A DNA stretch of 64,000 bases from Planctomycetota bacterium (GCA_029550925.1 JAKPGL010000064.1:20203-84202), one strand, 5' to 3'. Shown: positions 52,875 to 62,024, counted from the stretch's first letter. Program-made: numbers and translations. Notes: generated by a model from the sequence alone, not told the origin.

Positions 52875-54287
52875 GTGAGCAAATTGTGGCGGCGGTTACG
52901 GCATTGGTGGTTGGGACCGTGCGGCGGTCTGGAGGTTTTGCGGGTCGCTTGGCCGCTGATGGTCTCGATGGGCTCCGGCGCGGTGATGCATTTTTGCGAC
53001 CGGGTGTTTTTATCCTGGTATGCGCCGGAAGCAATGGCCGCCGCCTTGCCCGCCGGAGTGCTGCACTTCACGTTGCTTTGTTTTCCGTTTGGGATAGCGA
53101 TTTATGTGAATCCCTTTGTGGCCCAGTATGAAGGGGCGGGCCGATTCGACCGGATCGGCCGGGTGGTCTGGCAAGGGGTATGGATCGGGGTGGTTGTCGG
53201 GCCGCTGTTTTTGGCCACGATCCCGGCGGCCCCGGCGTGGTTCCAATCGCTGGGGCATAGTGCGGAGTTGGCCCGTTTGGAGACCCTCTATTATCAAGTG
53301 CTCACCTTCGGCGCGGGAGCGTGGATTTGCGGCGGAGCGATGTCGGCCTTTTTCACCGGACGCCGCCAGACTCGGGTCGTCATGTGGGTCGATACCTCGG
53401 CCGCCCTCCTGAACGTCTTCCTGGACTACGCCTGGATTTTCGGCCATTGGGGATTGCCCCGCTGGGGGATCGAGGGGGCGGCCTGGGCCACGGTGGTTTC
53501 CCAGTGGTATCGGCTCGGCGTGTATCTTTGGCTCTTGTTCCGTCCGCATCTTCGAGAGAAATACGGGATTGTGTCTGGGCTGCGGGTGGACCCGGAATTG
53601 CTGAAGCGACTGTTCTATTACGGGGCGCCGAACGGACTGCAACTGTTGGCCGAGGTAGCCGCCTTTACGCTCATGTTGCTTTTGATCGGGCGGTTAGGCG
53701 ACGAGGCGATGGCCGCCACCACAGCCGCCTTCAACGTGAACAGTTTTGCCTTTATCCCCACGTTGGGACTAGGGATCGGCCTGACGGCGATCGTGGGCCG
53801 AGAACTGGGCCGAAATCGCCACGACCGCGCCGCCCGGGCCACTTGGTCCGCCGTCGTCTTGGCCTGGTTCTACATGGGCAGTATTGCTATGTGGTATATC
53901 CTGACCCCGGACTTCTTCCTGCTGGGCTATGGGGCGGGCATGAGTCCCGAAAGTTTTGAGTCCCTGCGCCGGACGACCACCATCCTGCTACGGTTTGTGG
54001 CCGCCTACTGTCTGTTCGACGCCATGAACGTCATCTTTGCGGCCGCACTGAAAGGGGCGGGCGATACCCGATATATTTTCCTGGCCAACCTGACCCTCTC
54101 GACGCCGCCGGTAGTGATTGTCTGGTTGGGTGTGCACTATTTCAGCCTGGGGTTGTGGGGCTGTTGGACGATGCTGACCGCCTGGGTCTATGCGCTGGGT
54201 TCGGCCTTTTTGGTCCGATTCCTGCAAGGCCATTGGCGGCAGATGCGCGTCATCGAACACCACCCAGAAGAATTGCCCGAAACCTAG
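52875..54287 (+). CDS. MATE family efflux transporter
   Basis: 470 residues from GTG 52875, which follows AGGAGAGAATG; the ATG at 52871 is out of frame. Twelve hydrophobic segments in two six-helix halves, as in multidrug and toxic compound extrusion proteins. WPLMVSMGSGAVMHFCDRVFLSWYAPEAMAAALPAGVL (~24-62) is the usual first-helix region; the second half begins with YGAPNGLQLLAEVAAFTLMLLLIGRLGDEAMAATTAAFNVNSFAF. FLDYAWIFGHWGLPRWGIEGAAWATVVSQ is the loop between helices typical of the family. Exported compound unknown; coupling ion not predictable. Confidence 0.92.
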   Translation: MSKLWRRLRHWWLGPCGGLEVLRVAWPLMVSMGSGAVMHFCDRVFLSWYAPEAMAAALPAGVLHFTLLCFPFGIAIYVNPFVAQYEGAGRFDRIGRVVWQGVWIGVVVGPLFLATIPAAPAWFQSLGHSAELARLETLYYQVLTFGAGAWICGGAMSAFFTGRRQTRVVMWVDTSAALLNVFLDYAWIFGHWGLPRWGIEGAAWATVVSQWYRLGVYLWLLFRPHLREKYGIVSGLRVDPELLKRLFYYGAPNGLQLLAEVAAFTLMLLLIGRLGDEAMAATTAAFNVNSFAFIPTLGLGIGLTAIVGRELGRNRHDRAARATWSAVVLAWFYMGSIAMWYILTPDFFLLGYGAGMSPESFESLRRTTTILLRFVAAYCLFDAMNVIFAAALKGAGDTRYIFLANLTLSTPPVVIVWLGVHYFSLGLWGCWTMLTAWVYALGSAFLVRFLQGHWRQMRVIEHHPEELPET

Positions 54288-54332
54288 GAAATAAGCAACA
54301 ACTCCTTTCCATGGCGCAGAGACGTTTTCCCT

Positions 54333-54794
54333 ATGAGCCATGAGTATTTCATGCAACTGGCCTTGGACGAAGCCCGGCGGGCATTGGCAGAAAACGAAGT
54401 GCCGGTGGGGGCGGTCATTGTGCGATCCGGTCAGGTGGTGGCCCAGGCGCACAACCAACGGGAACAACTCCAAGACCCCACCGCCCATGCCGAGATGATC
54501 GCCATCACCCAGGCGGCGGCCGCCTGTCGAAGTTGGCGACTGGAAGATTGCACCCTCTATGTTACCCTGGAACCCTGCCCCATGTGCGCCGGCGCCATCG
54601 TGCAAGCCCGCATCCCCGTGGTCGTCTATGGGGCGGCCGACCCAAAGGCCGGCGCCGTGGCCTCGCTCTATCGGCTATTGGAAGACGATCGGCTCAACCA
54701 CCGCGCGCTCGTTTTTGACGGCGTATTGGCCGCCGAGTGCGCCCAACTGCTCCGGGAGTTCTTCCAACAGCAACGAAACCTGGGCAAAAAGTAA
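54333..54794 (+). CDS. tadA: tRNA adenosine(34) deaminase
   Basis: 153 residues. Deaminates A34 of tRNA-Arg to inosine. The zinc-binding signature is HAEM (His and the catalytic Glu, near residues 52-54) and PCPMCAGA (near 82-89), separated by the usual distance. N-terminal [28 protein letters not shown] is typical. ATG 54333 overlaps CTATGAGCC; weak box. Starts 45 bases after the MATE stop, same strand. Confidence 0.96.
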   Translation: MSHEYFMQLALDEARRALAENEVPVGAVIVRSGQVVAQAHNQREQLQDPTAHAEMIAITQAAAACRSWRLEDCTLYVTLEPCPMCAGAIVQARIPVVVYGAADPKAGAVASLYRLLEDDRLNHRALVFDGVLAAECAQLLREFFQQQRNLGKK

Positions 54795-55187
54795 TCACTG
54801 CCCGGCGGCGGGGCGGTCTTTCCGGGCGCGCATCCGAGTGCCGCATTCGAGGCTCAGACGAATTTCTTCCGCTGGAATGTTGTCCGGAAAGAAAGCCCCG
54901 CTGATCTTGGCGTTGTAGATGGAGCAGCCTTCCAGATCATGTTTCCGCAGGTCGCACCCGCGCAGGTCTGCTTCCCGAAGATAGGCGTCCCGCAACAAAA
55001 CCCGACTTAGATCCACATTGCGCATGTCACAGCCTCGCAAATCCGCCCCACGAAAGTCGATCGTCTGTCGGCCCTGGATGGCCCGATGGTAGCCCTCCAC
55101 ATCGCCGACCCGAAGGGCCTTGAAGGCCGGGTCGTCTGGAAATCGAGCTCGGTTCGACGAATGACTCTGCACCATACTTCCCGCCAT
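54795..55187 (-). CDS. pentapeptide-repeat protein
   Basis: 130 residues. Contains about ten A(D/N)LxX-type pentapeptide repeats between residues ~45 and 100: FRGADLRGCDMRNVDLSRVLLRDAYLREADLRGCDLRKHDLEGCSIYNAKISGAFF. These form a right-handed square beta-helix. Short helical N- and C-terminal parts flank it. Function unknown; some members bind DNA gyrase by mimicry, which is not implied here. Convergent with tadA, whose stop it abuts. Confidence 0.9.
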   Translation of the reverse strand: MAGSMVQSHSSNRARFPDDPAFKALRVGDVEGYHRAIQGRQTIDFRGADLRGCDMRNVDLSRVLLRDAYLREADLRGCDLRKHDLEGCSIYNAKISGAFFPDNIPAEEIRLSLECGTRMRARKDRPAAGQ

Positions 55188-55638
55188 GTTCGTTGCTCTC
55201 CCTAGGGGTTATGGAACACCGGCTGTTAGCCGGTACTCAAGCCAGCCTGGACAGGCTGGTTTACGGTTCTCCGTCGCTCACCCCCCCGCAGAATCGCTGC
55301 GAGGCAGACGACGTGTGGTTCCGCAAACAACGCCTCCTGTAGAAGTATAGATTCTCCTTCTGATGGCTGGGGCAACAGATGCACGGAGACAACCTGGCGC
55401 CGCCGGCGTCTCCCTTACAATCCGCAAAACCCTCTTTTTCTGCAAGCCCAAGCTCCCCTCCGATAAAGAACAAAGGGAGTAGCTTTCCAGTCTCTCCATC
55501 CCCACTTCCGGTTTCTGAGATTCTTCTGCGGTCGATTGCTTTTGCCGTCGGCCCAAGTAGAATAAGGCTTCATCAAGGGAACCTTTGCCGACGACTCTGA
55601 AAATCTTCTTGTTTTTCTACCTTCGAGGAGCTTCTCCC
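55188..55638. other. intergenic region with a dispersed repeat
   Basis: 451 bases between divergent genes. Contains the third two-hairpin repeat copy (55217-55266). The rest shows no gene; the ORF over this region is not conserved-looking. Confidence 0.45.
55217..55266 (+). repeat. two-hairpin dispersed repeat, copy 3
   Basis: The most compact copy: stem CCGGCT-GTT-AGCCGG, then CTCAAG and the perfect stem CCAGCCT-GGAC-AGGCTGG, ending TTTACGG. Both stems are fully paired. Homologous to 23287-23359 and 18912-18964. Confidence 0.75.
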
Positions 55639-57051
55639 ATGAGTCGAAAAACCTCGATCTCCAAGCCGCCCGCCGCTTTCCACCAAGGCCCTCAGAACTC
55701 TTGCCATCTCTCCGGGGCCAGCCGACGAGAGTTTTTGCAGAAGACGACTCTTTTGGCCGCCGGTGCGGCGGCGACCACCCCGTTGGTCCTGCCGCGCATG
55801 GTCCATGCGGCCGGAAGCGGCCTGATCCGCATCGGCCTGGTTGGCGCTGGCGGTCGAGGGACCGGAGCGGCCATCAACGCCCTGCAAAACGCCTCGTATC
55901 CGGAGGTGAAACTGGTGGCCATTGCCGACGCCTTCGCCGAACCGCTCCAACGAAGCCTCAAGGCCATCCAAAACCAGTGTCCCCAGAAGGTGGATGTGCC
56001 GCCGGATCGGCAGTTTGTCGGCCTGGATGCCTACCAGAAACTGTTGGCTTGTGAGCTGGATATGGTGCTATTGTGTTCGCCGCCGGGGTTTCGGCCCATG
56101 CAGTTTGAGGCGGCCGTGAAGGCTGGAAAACATGTGTTCATGGAGAAGCCGGTCGCCGTCGATGCTCCCGGCTACCGCCGCATCCTGGCCGCCAACGCCC
56201 TGGCCAAACAAAAGCACTTGGCCGTCGCCGTCGGCCACCACCTGCGCCACGAAACCAAACACCAGGAGATCATCCAGCGAATCCACGACGGGGCGATCGG
56301 CCCGATCCAGTATCTGCGGGCCTATTTCAATTCCGGCGGCGTCTGGTTCCGGCCTCGTAAAAAAGACCAAACGGAAATGCAATTCCAGGTGAGCAATTGG
56401 TACTATTTCGTCTGGCTTTCGGGCGACCATATCGTCGAGCAGCACGTCCACGACCTGGACGTGATGAATTGGATCATGCGGGATCAGCATCCGGTGGAAG
56501 CCCAGGGGATGGGCGGCCGGCAGGTTCGCACGCCGGAATGGGCCGAGGCGCAAGGCATGGGCCGAGGTGCGGTGGGCGAAATCTTCGACCACCATACGGT
56601 GGAGTTTACCTATCCGGATGGGGCCAAAATGTTTAGTTTCTGTCGACATCAGCCCGGCACGTGGATGAGTTTTTCGGAACACGCCCACGGCGTCAAAGGC
56701 TCTGCGGCCATCGAAGGCCACGGCGCCGCCCAACTCTGGACCGACGGGAAAAAAACTCAAGAATGGAAGCGGGACAAAGACGGCCATCAGGTGGAGATGG
56801 ACGATCTGTTTGCCGCCCTGGCGGCCAGCCGGGAGTACAACGAAGCCGATTGGGCCGCCAACGCCACGATGACCGCCATCCTGGGCCGAATGGCCACCTA
56901 CAGCGGCCAGGTCGTGCGATGGGACGATGCGGTGCAGTCGCAGTTAGACCTTTCACCGCCGGCCTACACCTGGGACGCCCAACCCCAGCCCAAACCCTTG
57001 CCGGACGGCGGCTACCCGTGCGCCACACCCGGCCTGACCAAAGCATGGTAA
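55639..57051 (+). CDS. Gfo/Idh/MocA family oxidoreductase, Tat-exported
   Basis: 470 residues from ATG 55639. Tat signal GASRREFLQKTTLLAAGAAATTPLVLP (residues ~27-53). Rossmann domain with RIGLVGAGGRGTGAA near residue 64. The EKP motif is intact (VFMEKPVAVD). SGDHIVEQHVHDLDVMNWIM near 275 contains the family's catalytic-region histidines. Sister of the oxidoreductase at 1-1307. Lies 170 bases upstream of a second oxidoreductase gene and a UroD-type gene on the same strand. Substrate likely a sugar, sugar acid or inositol derivative. Confidence 0.92.
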   Translation: MSRKTSISKPPAAFHQGPQNSCHLSGASRREFLQKTTLLAAGAAATTPLVLPRMVHAAGSGLIRIGLVGAGGRGTGAAINALQNASYPEVKLVAIADAFAEPLQRSLKAIQNQCPQKVDVPPDRQFVGLDAYQKLLACELDMVLLCSPPGFRPMQFEAAVKAGKHVFMEKPVAVDAPGYRRILAANALAKQKHLAVAVGHHLRHETKHQEIIQRIHDGAIGPIQYLRAYFNSGGVWFRPRKKDQTEMQFQVSNWYYFVWLSGDHIVEQHVHDLDVMNWIMRDQHPVEAQGMGGRQVRTPEWAEAQGMGRGAVGEIFDHHTVEFTYPDGAKMFSFCRHQPGTWMSFSEHAHGVKGSAAIEGHGAAQLWTDGKKTQEWKRDKDGHQVEMDDLFAALAASREYNEADWAANATMTAILGRMATYSGQVVRWDDAVQSQLDLSPPAYTWDAQPQPKPLPDGGYPCATPGLTKAW

Positions 57052-57220
57052 TCCTTTGTGTGGTGATAAAAATTTTATTTCCTGCTGCGGATTTGCCCCT
57101 GGGGTTGGTTCTCCCAGGCCAGAGGTAGATAGTGCGGACGCGAGAGAACGGCAGCACGATGAAATCAACCTGGAATTTTTGGGGCTTTTCGATGGATCTC
57201 CTTGAGCAAGGAGTCTTGGT

Positions 57221-58249
57221 ATGATCGAGGGGAAATTGGGCGTAGCGATTCATGGGGCCGGGCAGGTGGCTTATGCGCATGCGGCCAGTTGGAAGAAGAA
57301 TCCGCATTGTCGGATCGTGTCCGTATCGAGCCGACGGCGTGAAAGCGCCCAACGCCTGGTGGAAAAGTTGCATCTAGACTGCGAAGTGGCTGAGAGTTTC
57401 GAGCAGGTGCTGGCCGACCCAAGGGTGGATATTGTCAACCTCAGCGGCCCGAACCACGTACACGCCGAGCAGGGCATCGCCGCCGCCAAGGCCGGCAAAC
57501 ACATCATGATCGAAAAACCGATGTGTATTTCGATGGAGGAAAATACCGCTCTACGGGATGCAGTGGTTCAGGCCGGGGTGCGGAGCGTGGTCAGTTTCGT
57601 GCTCCGGTGGAATCCGCTCATTCTGAATCTGCGGAATCTGCTGGCTATGGGCGCCATCGGCGACTTGTTCTATGTGGAGATTGACTATTGGCACGGGTTG
57701 GCCGAGTGGTGGCCAGGCTGGGAATGGGGCCGGACGCTGGCCAGCGGCGCCAGCACCATGCTCACCGGCGGCTGCCACGCCGTCGATGCCATCCGCTATT
57801 TGACCGGCAAAGAAATCGTCGAAGTGGCCGCCTTTGCCAACAACAAAAAGGGCAAGTTCGAATACCCGGCCAACGTGGTCGCCATCCTGCGGTTTGACGA
57901 CGGCGCGATCGGCAAAACCTCGGCCCTTTTCGACGCCGAAATGCCCTACTGCTTCAATATCGACCTGGCCGGCACCGAAGGCACGCTGCGGGATAACCGC
58001 ATCTGGTCGCGTCGGTTGTTTCCCGGGCAGACCAGTTGGACCACCATGCAAACCATCTTACCCGACTCCGGAGCGGTGGATCATCATCCGTTCGACGCCC
58101 AAATGAACCACCTGGTCGATTGTATCCTGGAGGGCAAAGAGTCGCACTGCAACGTGGCCGACGCCTACAAAACCCACGAAGTTTGCATTGCCATCGACCG
58201 CTCGATCGCCCAGCACGGCCGACCCGTGAAACTGCCGCTAGAGCTGTAA
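57221..58249 (+). CDS. Gfo/Idh/MocA family oxidoreductase, cytoplasmic
   Basis: 342 residues, no signal sequence. KLGVAIHGAGQVAYAHAASWKKN at the N-terminus is the NAD-binding loop (GAGQVA), and the EKP motif reads IMIEKPMCIS near residue 94. LTGGCHAVDAIRYL near 178 holds the conserved His. Different subfamily from the exported neighbour, so the two probably act in the same pathway on either side of the membrane or on successive intermediates. ATG 57221 follows CAAGGAGTCTTGGT. The UroD-type gene begins 71 bases downstream. Confidence 0.92.
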   Translation: MIEGKLGVAIHGAGQVAYAHAASWKKNPHCRIVSVSSRRRESAQRLVEKLHLDCEVAESFEQVLADPRVDIVNLSGPNHVHAEQGIAAAKAGKHIMIEKPMCISMEENTALRDAVVQAGVRSVVSFVLRWNPLILNLRNLLAMGAIGDLFYVEIDYWHGLAEWWPGWEWGRTLASGASTMLTGGCHAVDAIRYLTGKEIVEVAAFANNKKGKFEYPANVVAILRFDDGAIGKTSALFDAEMPYCFNIDLAGTEGTLRDNRIWSRRLFPGQTSWTTMQTILPDSGAVDHHPFDAQMNHLVDCILEGKESHCNVADAYKTHEVCIAIDRSIAQHGRPVKLPLEL

Positions 58250-58320
58250 CCGGCCAGAGTCCGATGGGTCTGAGGTATCCCTCTTCTACGGATGACTTCT
58301 GCACAGAAGAAAGATTACTG

Positions 58321-59373
58321 ATGTCGATGACGCCCAGAGAACGGTGGTTGGCCCTGTTGGAAGGCCGACGGCCGGATCGGATTCCGACCGATTATCAGGC
58401 CACTCCGGAGGTAACCCAACGCCTTTTACGGGAACTGGACTGTCCGGACGAAGAGGCCCTGTATCGGAAGCTGGGGATCGACGCCCGGCGGTTTGTGCAG
58501 CCCAGATGGCTCCTGCCGCACCATCCCGACGATCCGGAGGCGGATATGTGGGGTGTGCGGTATCGAAAAGCCTCCTATGGCGGCGGCGTGTATGACGAGC
58601 CGTGCTATCATCCCCTGGCCGAGGTGGAAACCCCGGAGCAAGTCCATGCCTTCCGTTGGCCCAGCCCGGACGATTTCGATTACTCGCCGATTACCGAGGC
58701 GGTCCAGCAGGACGACGGATTTCGGCCGATCCATGCGGGCTGCTATGAACCGTTTTTGCTCTACGGCTACATGCGGGGCCTGGAGCGAGCGTTTGAGGAC
58801 CTGGCGATTCGACCGGAAATTGCCGACGCCATTTTGGGGCATCTGTTCGACTTCCACTACGAGCACCATCGGCGGATTTTCGAGGCTGGCCGAGGAAAGA
58901 TTGATCTTACCTATGTGGCCGAGGACCTGGGGGCGCAAACCGGTCCGCTCTTGAGCCTAGGGATGTACCGCCGATATCTGTTGCCCAATCAGATCAAGAT
59001 GGCCGATCTGGCCCGGCAGTACCGGGTGCATGTGATGTACCATTCGGATGGGGCGATTCGGCCATTTCTGCCCGATCTGATTGATCGGGTGGGCATTGAG
59101 ATTTTAAATCCCATCCAATGGCGATCCACCGGCATGGAGCGGGAAGGTCTGGTGCGGGATTTCGGCGGTCGGATTATCTTCCACGGTTCGATCGACAATC
59201 AGAAGACCCTGCCCTTCGGCGCGCCGGACGATGTGCGCCGAGAGGTACTGGAAAGCATTGAGATTTACCGGTCGGCCCGGTGGATCTGCGCTCCCTGCCA
59301 CAATTTGCAGCCGAACACCCCGACGGAAAACATCCTCGCTCTTTACCAGACGATTCAAGAGGCGGGGCAATAG
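58321..59373 (+). CDS. uroporphyrinogen decarboxylase family protein
   Basis: 350 residues. MTPRERWLALLEGRRPDRIPTDYQATPE is the standard beginning of UroD/MtaA-type TIM barrels found outside haem synthesis. Later blocks: IHAGCYEPFLLYGYMRGLERAFEDL near 140, YVAEDLGAQTGPLLSLGMYRRYLLP near 195, and MYHSDGAIRPFLPDLIDRVGIEILNPIQW near 235. Not hemE: haem-type residues are absent and it sits beside sugar oxidoreductases. Such proteins often act in methyl transfer or as decarboxylase-like enzymes of catabolic clusters; exact reaction unknown. ATG 58321. Confidence 0.9.
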   Translation: MSMTPRERWLALLEGRRPDRIPTDYQATPEVTQRLLRELDCPDEEALYRKLGIDARRFVQPRWLLPHHPDDPEADMWGVRYRKASYGGGVYDEPCYHPLAEVETPEQVHAFRWPSPDDFDYSPITEAVQQDDGFRPIHAGCYEPFLLYGYMRGLERAFEDLAIRPEIADAILGHLFDFHYEHHRRIFEAGRGKIDLTYVAEDLGAQTGPLLSLGMYRRYLLPNQIKMADLARQYRVHVMYHSDGAIRPFLPDLIDRVGIEILNPIQWRSTGMEREGLVRDFGGRIIFHGSIDNQKTLPFGAPDDVRREVLESIEIYRSARWICAPCHNLQPNTPTENILALYQTIQEAGQ

Positions 59374-59421
59374 CATGGATTAGGTGCTGCCTTTATGCCC
59401 GTTGCGTTAAGCCCGCTTCCG

Positions 59422-59493
59422 GCCGAAAGAGCCTTGGACGCTACTCCGAGGGTATATGGCGGCGTCTCGGACGCAAGTCCGCAGGTCCTTGCC
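59422..59493 (+). repeat. 72-base direct repeat, copy 1
   Basis: Matches 61866-61938 with one substitution and one base insertion. Contains the stem CCTTGG/CCGAGG, then GCGTC-TCG-GACGC or, overlapping it, CGGAC-GCAA-GTCCG with a GNRA loop. In copy 2 the first stem is CCTCGG/CCGAGG, turning a G-U pair into G-C. Begins 48 bases after the UroD-type stop. Confidence 0.85.
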
Positions 59494-59724
59494 CCGGATT
59501 AGCTTGTTTTTTGGGCCTTTTTGTGACCCGAACGAACCGGTCCCAAGGAACAGTATAGGGCGCTGTCTGTCCGAGAAGGTATCGAGCCACTCTCACAGAC
59601 TGGGTTAACATGGGTTACACTACAGGCCCCCTGTCAACGGTTGTCGCAAAACCAGTTGTACTGGTCCTCAATGGGCCTTTTCGCGGGGAATAATCTTTTC
59701 TGCCAATTCCCTCTGACAATTCGC

Positions 59725-59752
59725 TTGATTTGCTAATCTCCCCAATTATACT
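59725..59752 (+). promoter_or_regulatory. sigma70-like promoter of the PEP-CTERM gene
   Basis: TTGATT (59725-59730), 16-base spacer, TATACT (59747-59752). Four of six matches in the -35 box and four or more in the -10 box. Leaves a leader of ~150 bases before ATG 59908. Confidence 0.45.
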
Positions 59753-59907
59753 GGGGCTAAGGGAGCGGGGGTGTCTAAGCGCATTCCCTTCTTTTGGGGG
59801 ACCAAAAGCAACCGGTTCCGTCCGCGCCTCGGGGAGCAGTTCCCGTTTTTGGGACGGTATTCCGAAAAGGTTTTTCCAGAGCGCCGTTTTGCAAAAGGAG
59901 AACTCCT

Positions 59908-61866
59908 ATGTCCGCTCGACAGAAATGGGTAGGTTTATTGGCAGGGTGCATGTTGGCTTTTGCGCCGGGGGCGCTGTGGGCCATTACCATCTCTAGTGCC
60001 GTCATGCCCGGCGATGTGTTCGGCGTGAACAATGTCGGCACAACACTTTATCAGTTTCGGTATAATACCACCGCCAGTACGGTGAGCGGTCTGACCAACC
60101 TGGGCGGGGTAACGACCGACCGGGCCGGCAACCTTTGGTTTGCCCACGGCGACGGCAGCACCGTGCCTTTTCAGATTGAAATGATCCCCTTTGCCGGGAC
60201 CACAAGCACCGTCAAACTGAGCGGAACTACCTTAAACGCCCCGGCCACTGCCACCGGAATGCGCGATCTTATCTTCGATTCTTCCGGGAACCTGTATGTA
60301 TCCTTCTATCTTTCCGACGGAAGCCTAAGTCTCTATAAATATCTCCCGGACGGGCTGGGCGGTTTTCAGACCGGCACTCCGGTGGGCAGTTTCGGCGGCG
60401 GATTCGGCGATTATGGCGGTGGCAGGTTGAGCCTTTCGCCCAATCAGCTCTTTGTCACCACCGGCATTTGGGGCCCGCAACGCCTTTACTCCATGCGCCT
60501 GCTGGACGGCATGACGAGCAATGTGGCCCCGGATACGAATGTGGCAGGTCAGACCCAGTTTCTTCCTGGGTATCCGAACCTGCTGCTTTATAGTACTCCG
60601 GATGGCGTGCGCACGGTCTCGTTTAATTCGACGACCGGCGCCATTGGGACCACTTCCACCCAGGTGCTGGTAGGCAATTTCAATGATGGGCTGGTCTATT
60701 CGGCAGCAGCAGGCCGACTGTATCTATCCAACCGGGCCAATGGGGGCGAAATCCGCTTTGCTACCAATGCCCAATTGGCCCAGGCGATAAGCAACCCTGG
60801 CACGGTGAATATCTCTGACTTAGGTCAACTTTTGCAAAGCGGCAATGCCTCTATCGATCGTGATTTGGCCGTCATTGAGCCGCCGCCGTATCCGGGGATA
60901 GTCCAGCAGGGAGATGTCTGGGTGGTAGATTCCAACCTTCGGAGCGTGCATCAGTTCCGGGGCAGCACCAAGGTAAGCACCTTCACGCTCAATACCGATG
61001 ACATGATCGGCGGTGTGGCGACCGATCTGAATGCCAATCTCTATATTGCCGGCAGCGGCCTGGGTGTGTATCGCATCGACCGCAATACGAACCAGGTTGC
61101 CTGGCTCTTGAAACCGGACGAGGTGGCCGGCGTCGGCCAGGTGCGAGACATAGCGGTCGCCTCCGACGGTACCTTGTATATCACTTACTACGGCCAGAGT
61201 GGTCGGGTAGATAAGTTCACTCCTGATGGGTCTGGCGGCTACACCCGCAGCCAGATTGGCGCTACTGGCCTGGGCGGCGGCGACCGCGGCAACCACCACG
61301 CCTGGCTTACGAACAACGGAAACTATCTGCTGGTCTCCGGCCGCGGCGATAACAAAATCGTGGCCATGGATACCAGCACCGGCAGCATCAATAGCTGGTC
61401 GTTGCCTTCGGGCAATCTGGCGGCCGAAATTGCTTTAGATCCGTTCACCAATACCTATGTGCTCTTTTGCGGCGGTGATGTGGGCGGCGCACAGCCCTAT
61501 CAACTGTTCGCTCTCAGTTTTAATCCCAATACCGGCGCTTTTGGAACTGCGCCCATTGCCCTGAACACGGACACGGACGATTGGGTGGATGCCTTGGCCT
61601 TTGATCCGCTGACGGGCGACCTGTACATGAGCGTGCGGTATAACCAGTTGGTCAAGGCCACCTATGCCCAATATCTGGCCGCCTTGGCCGGGAGCCCGTT
61701 TGATATTGATCTATTGCCCCGGGTCTATACCGGGGCCGAAGCGAACGTTGCCCGAGACATGGTGGTAACCAACCGGGTGCCGGAACCGGCTAGCTGCGTG
61801 CTATTTGGGCTTGGGTTGATCGGCCTACTTGTGGCCCGCCGTCGAGTAGTACGCCTCGGCCAATAG
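59908..61866 (+). CDS. PEP-CTERM protein with beta-propeller-like repeats
   Basis: 652 residues from ATG 59908 after AAGGAGAACTCCT; longer frame to 59794 ignored. Signal peptide WVGLLAGCMLAFAPGALWA (~7-25). The body has repeated blocks such as VTTDRAGNLWFAHG, LIFDSSGNLYVSFYL, IAVASDGTLYITYY, LAFDPLTGDLYMSV, i.e. NHL/SMP-30-like propeller blades. C-terminal sorting tag VPEPASCVLFGLGLIGLLVARRR: PEP motif, membrane helix, basic tail. Probably anchored or released at the cell surface via exosortase, which is not in the window. Bracketed by the 72-base direct repeat; the second copy overlaps its stop codon. Confidence 0.9.
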   Translation: MSARQKWVGLLAGCMLAFAPGALWAITISSAVMPGDVFGVNNVGTTLYQFRYNTTASTVSGLTNLGGVTTDRAGNLWFAHGDGSTVPFQIEMIPFAGTTSTVKLSGTTLNAPATATGMRDLIFDSSGNLYVSFYLSDGSLSLYKYLPDGLGGFQTGTPVGSFGGGFGDYGGGRLSLSPNQLFVTTGIWGPQRLYSMRLLDGMTSNVAPDTNVAGQTQFLPGYPNLLLYSTPDGVRTVSFNSTTGAIGTTSTQVLVGNFNDGLVYSAAAGRLYLSNRANGGEIRFATNAQLAQAISNPGTVNISDLGQLLQSGNASIDRDLAVIEPPPYPGIVQQGDVWVVDSNLRSVHQFRGSTKVSTFTLNTDDMIGGVATDLNANLYIAGSGLGVYRIDRNTNQVAWLLKPDEVAGVGQVRDIAVASDGTLYITYYGQSGRVDKFTPDGSGGYTRSQIGATGLGGGDRGNHHAWLTNNGNYLLVSGRGDNKIVAMDTSTGSINSWSLPSGNLAAEIALDPFTNTYVLFCGGDVGGAQPYQLFALSFNPNTGAFGTAPIALNTDTDDWVDALAFDPLTGDLYMSVRYNQLVKATYAQYLAALAGSPFDIDLLPRVYTGAEANVARDMVVTNRVPEPASCVLFGLGLIGLLVARRRVVRLGQ

Positions 61867-61938
61867 CCGAAAGAGCCTCGGACGCTACTCCCGAGGGTAT
61901 ATGGCGGCGTCTCGGACGCAAGTCCGCAGGTCCTTGCC
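61866..61938 (+). repeat. 72-base direct repeat, copy 2
   Basis: Begins inside the stop codon of the PEP-CTERM gene. Identical to copy 1 except CCTCGG for CCTTGG and an extra C before CGAGG. Followed by GCCTGAGCGGGG and a GTCCGG/CCGGAC hairpin (61993-62012) that may end transcription. Confidence 0.85.
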
Positions 61939-62024
61939 TGAGCGGGGACTACCGAGCCGCGCCCGTAAGGAATCGGCCCTCGACCCACCGGCAGGTCCGG
62001 CGTCTGCCCGGACGTCTGATGGGG

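Larger units (their letters stand above)
59374..59907. other. intergenic region with direct repeat and promoter
   Basis: 534 bases upstream of the PEP-CTERM gene. Holds copy 1 of the 72-base direct repeat and a sigma70-like promoter, both listed. Ends with the AAGGAGAACTCCT ribosome site of the next gene. No gene of its own. Confidence 0.5.

Noticed and set aside
59422..59493. c-di-GMP (GEMM) riboswitch resemblance of the direct repeat
   Set aside because: Only CGAAAGAG and GGACGC look alike; the remaining conserved core and receptor are missing and the copies lie at gene 3' ends.
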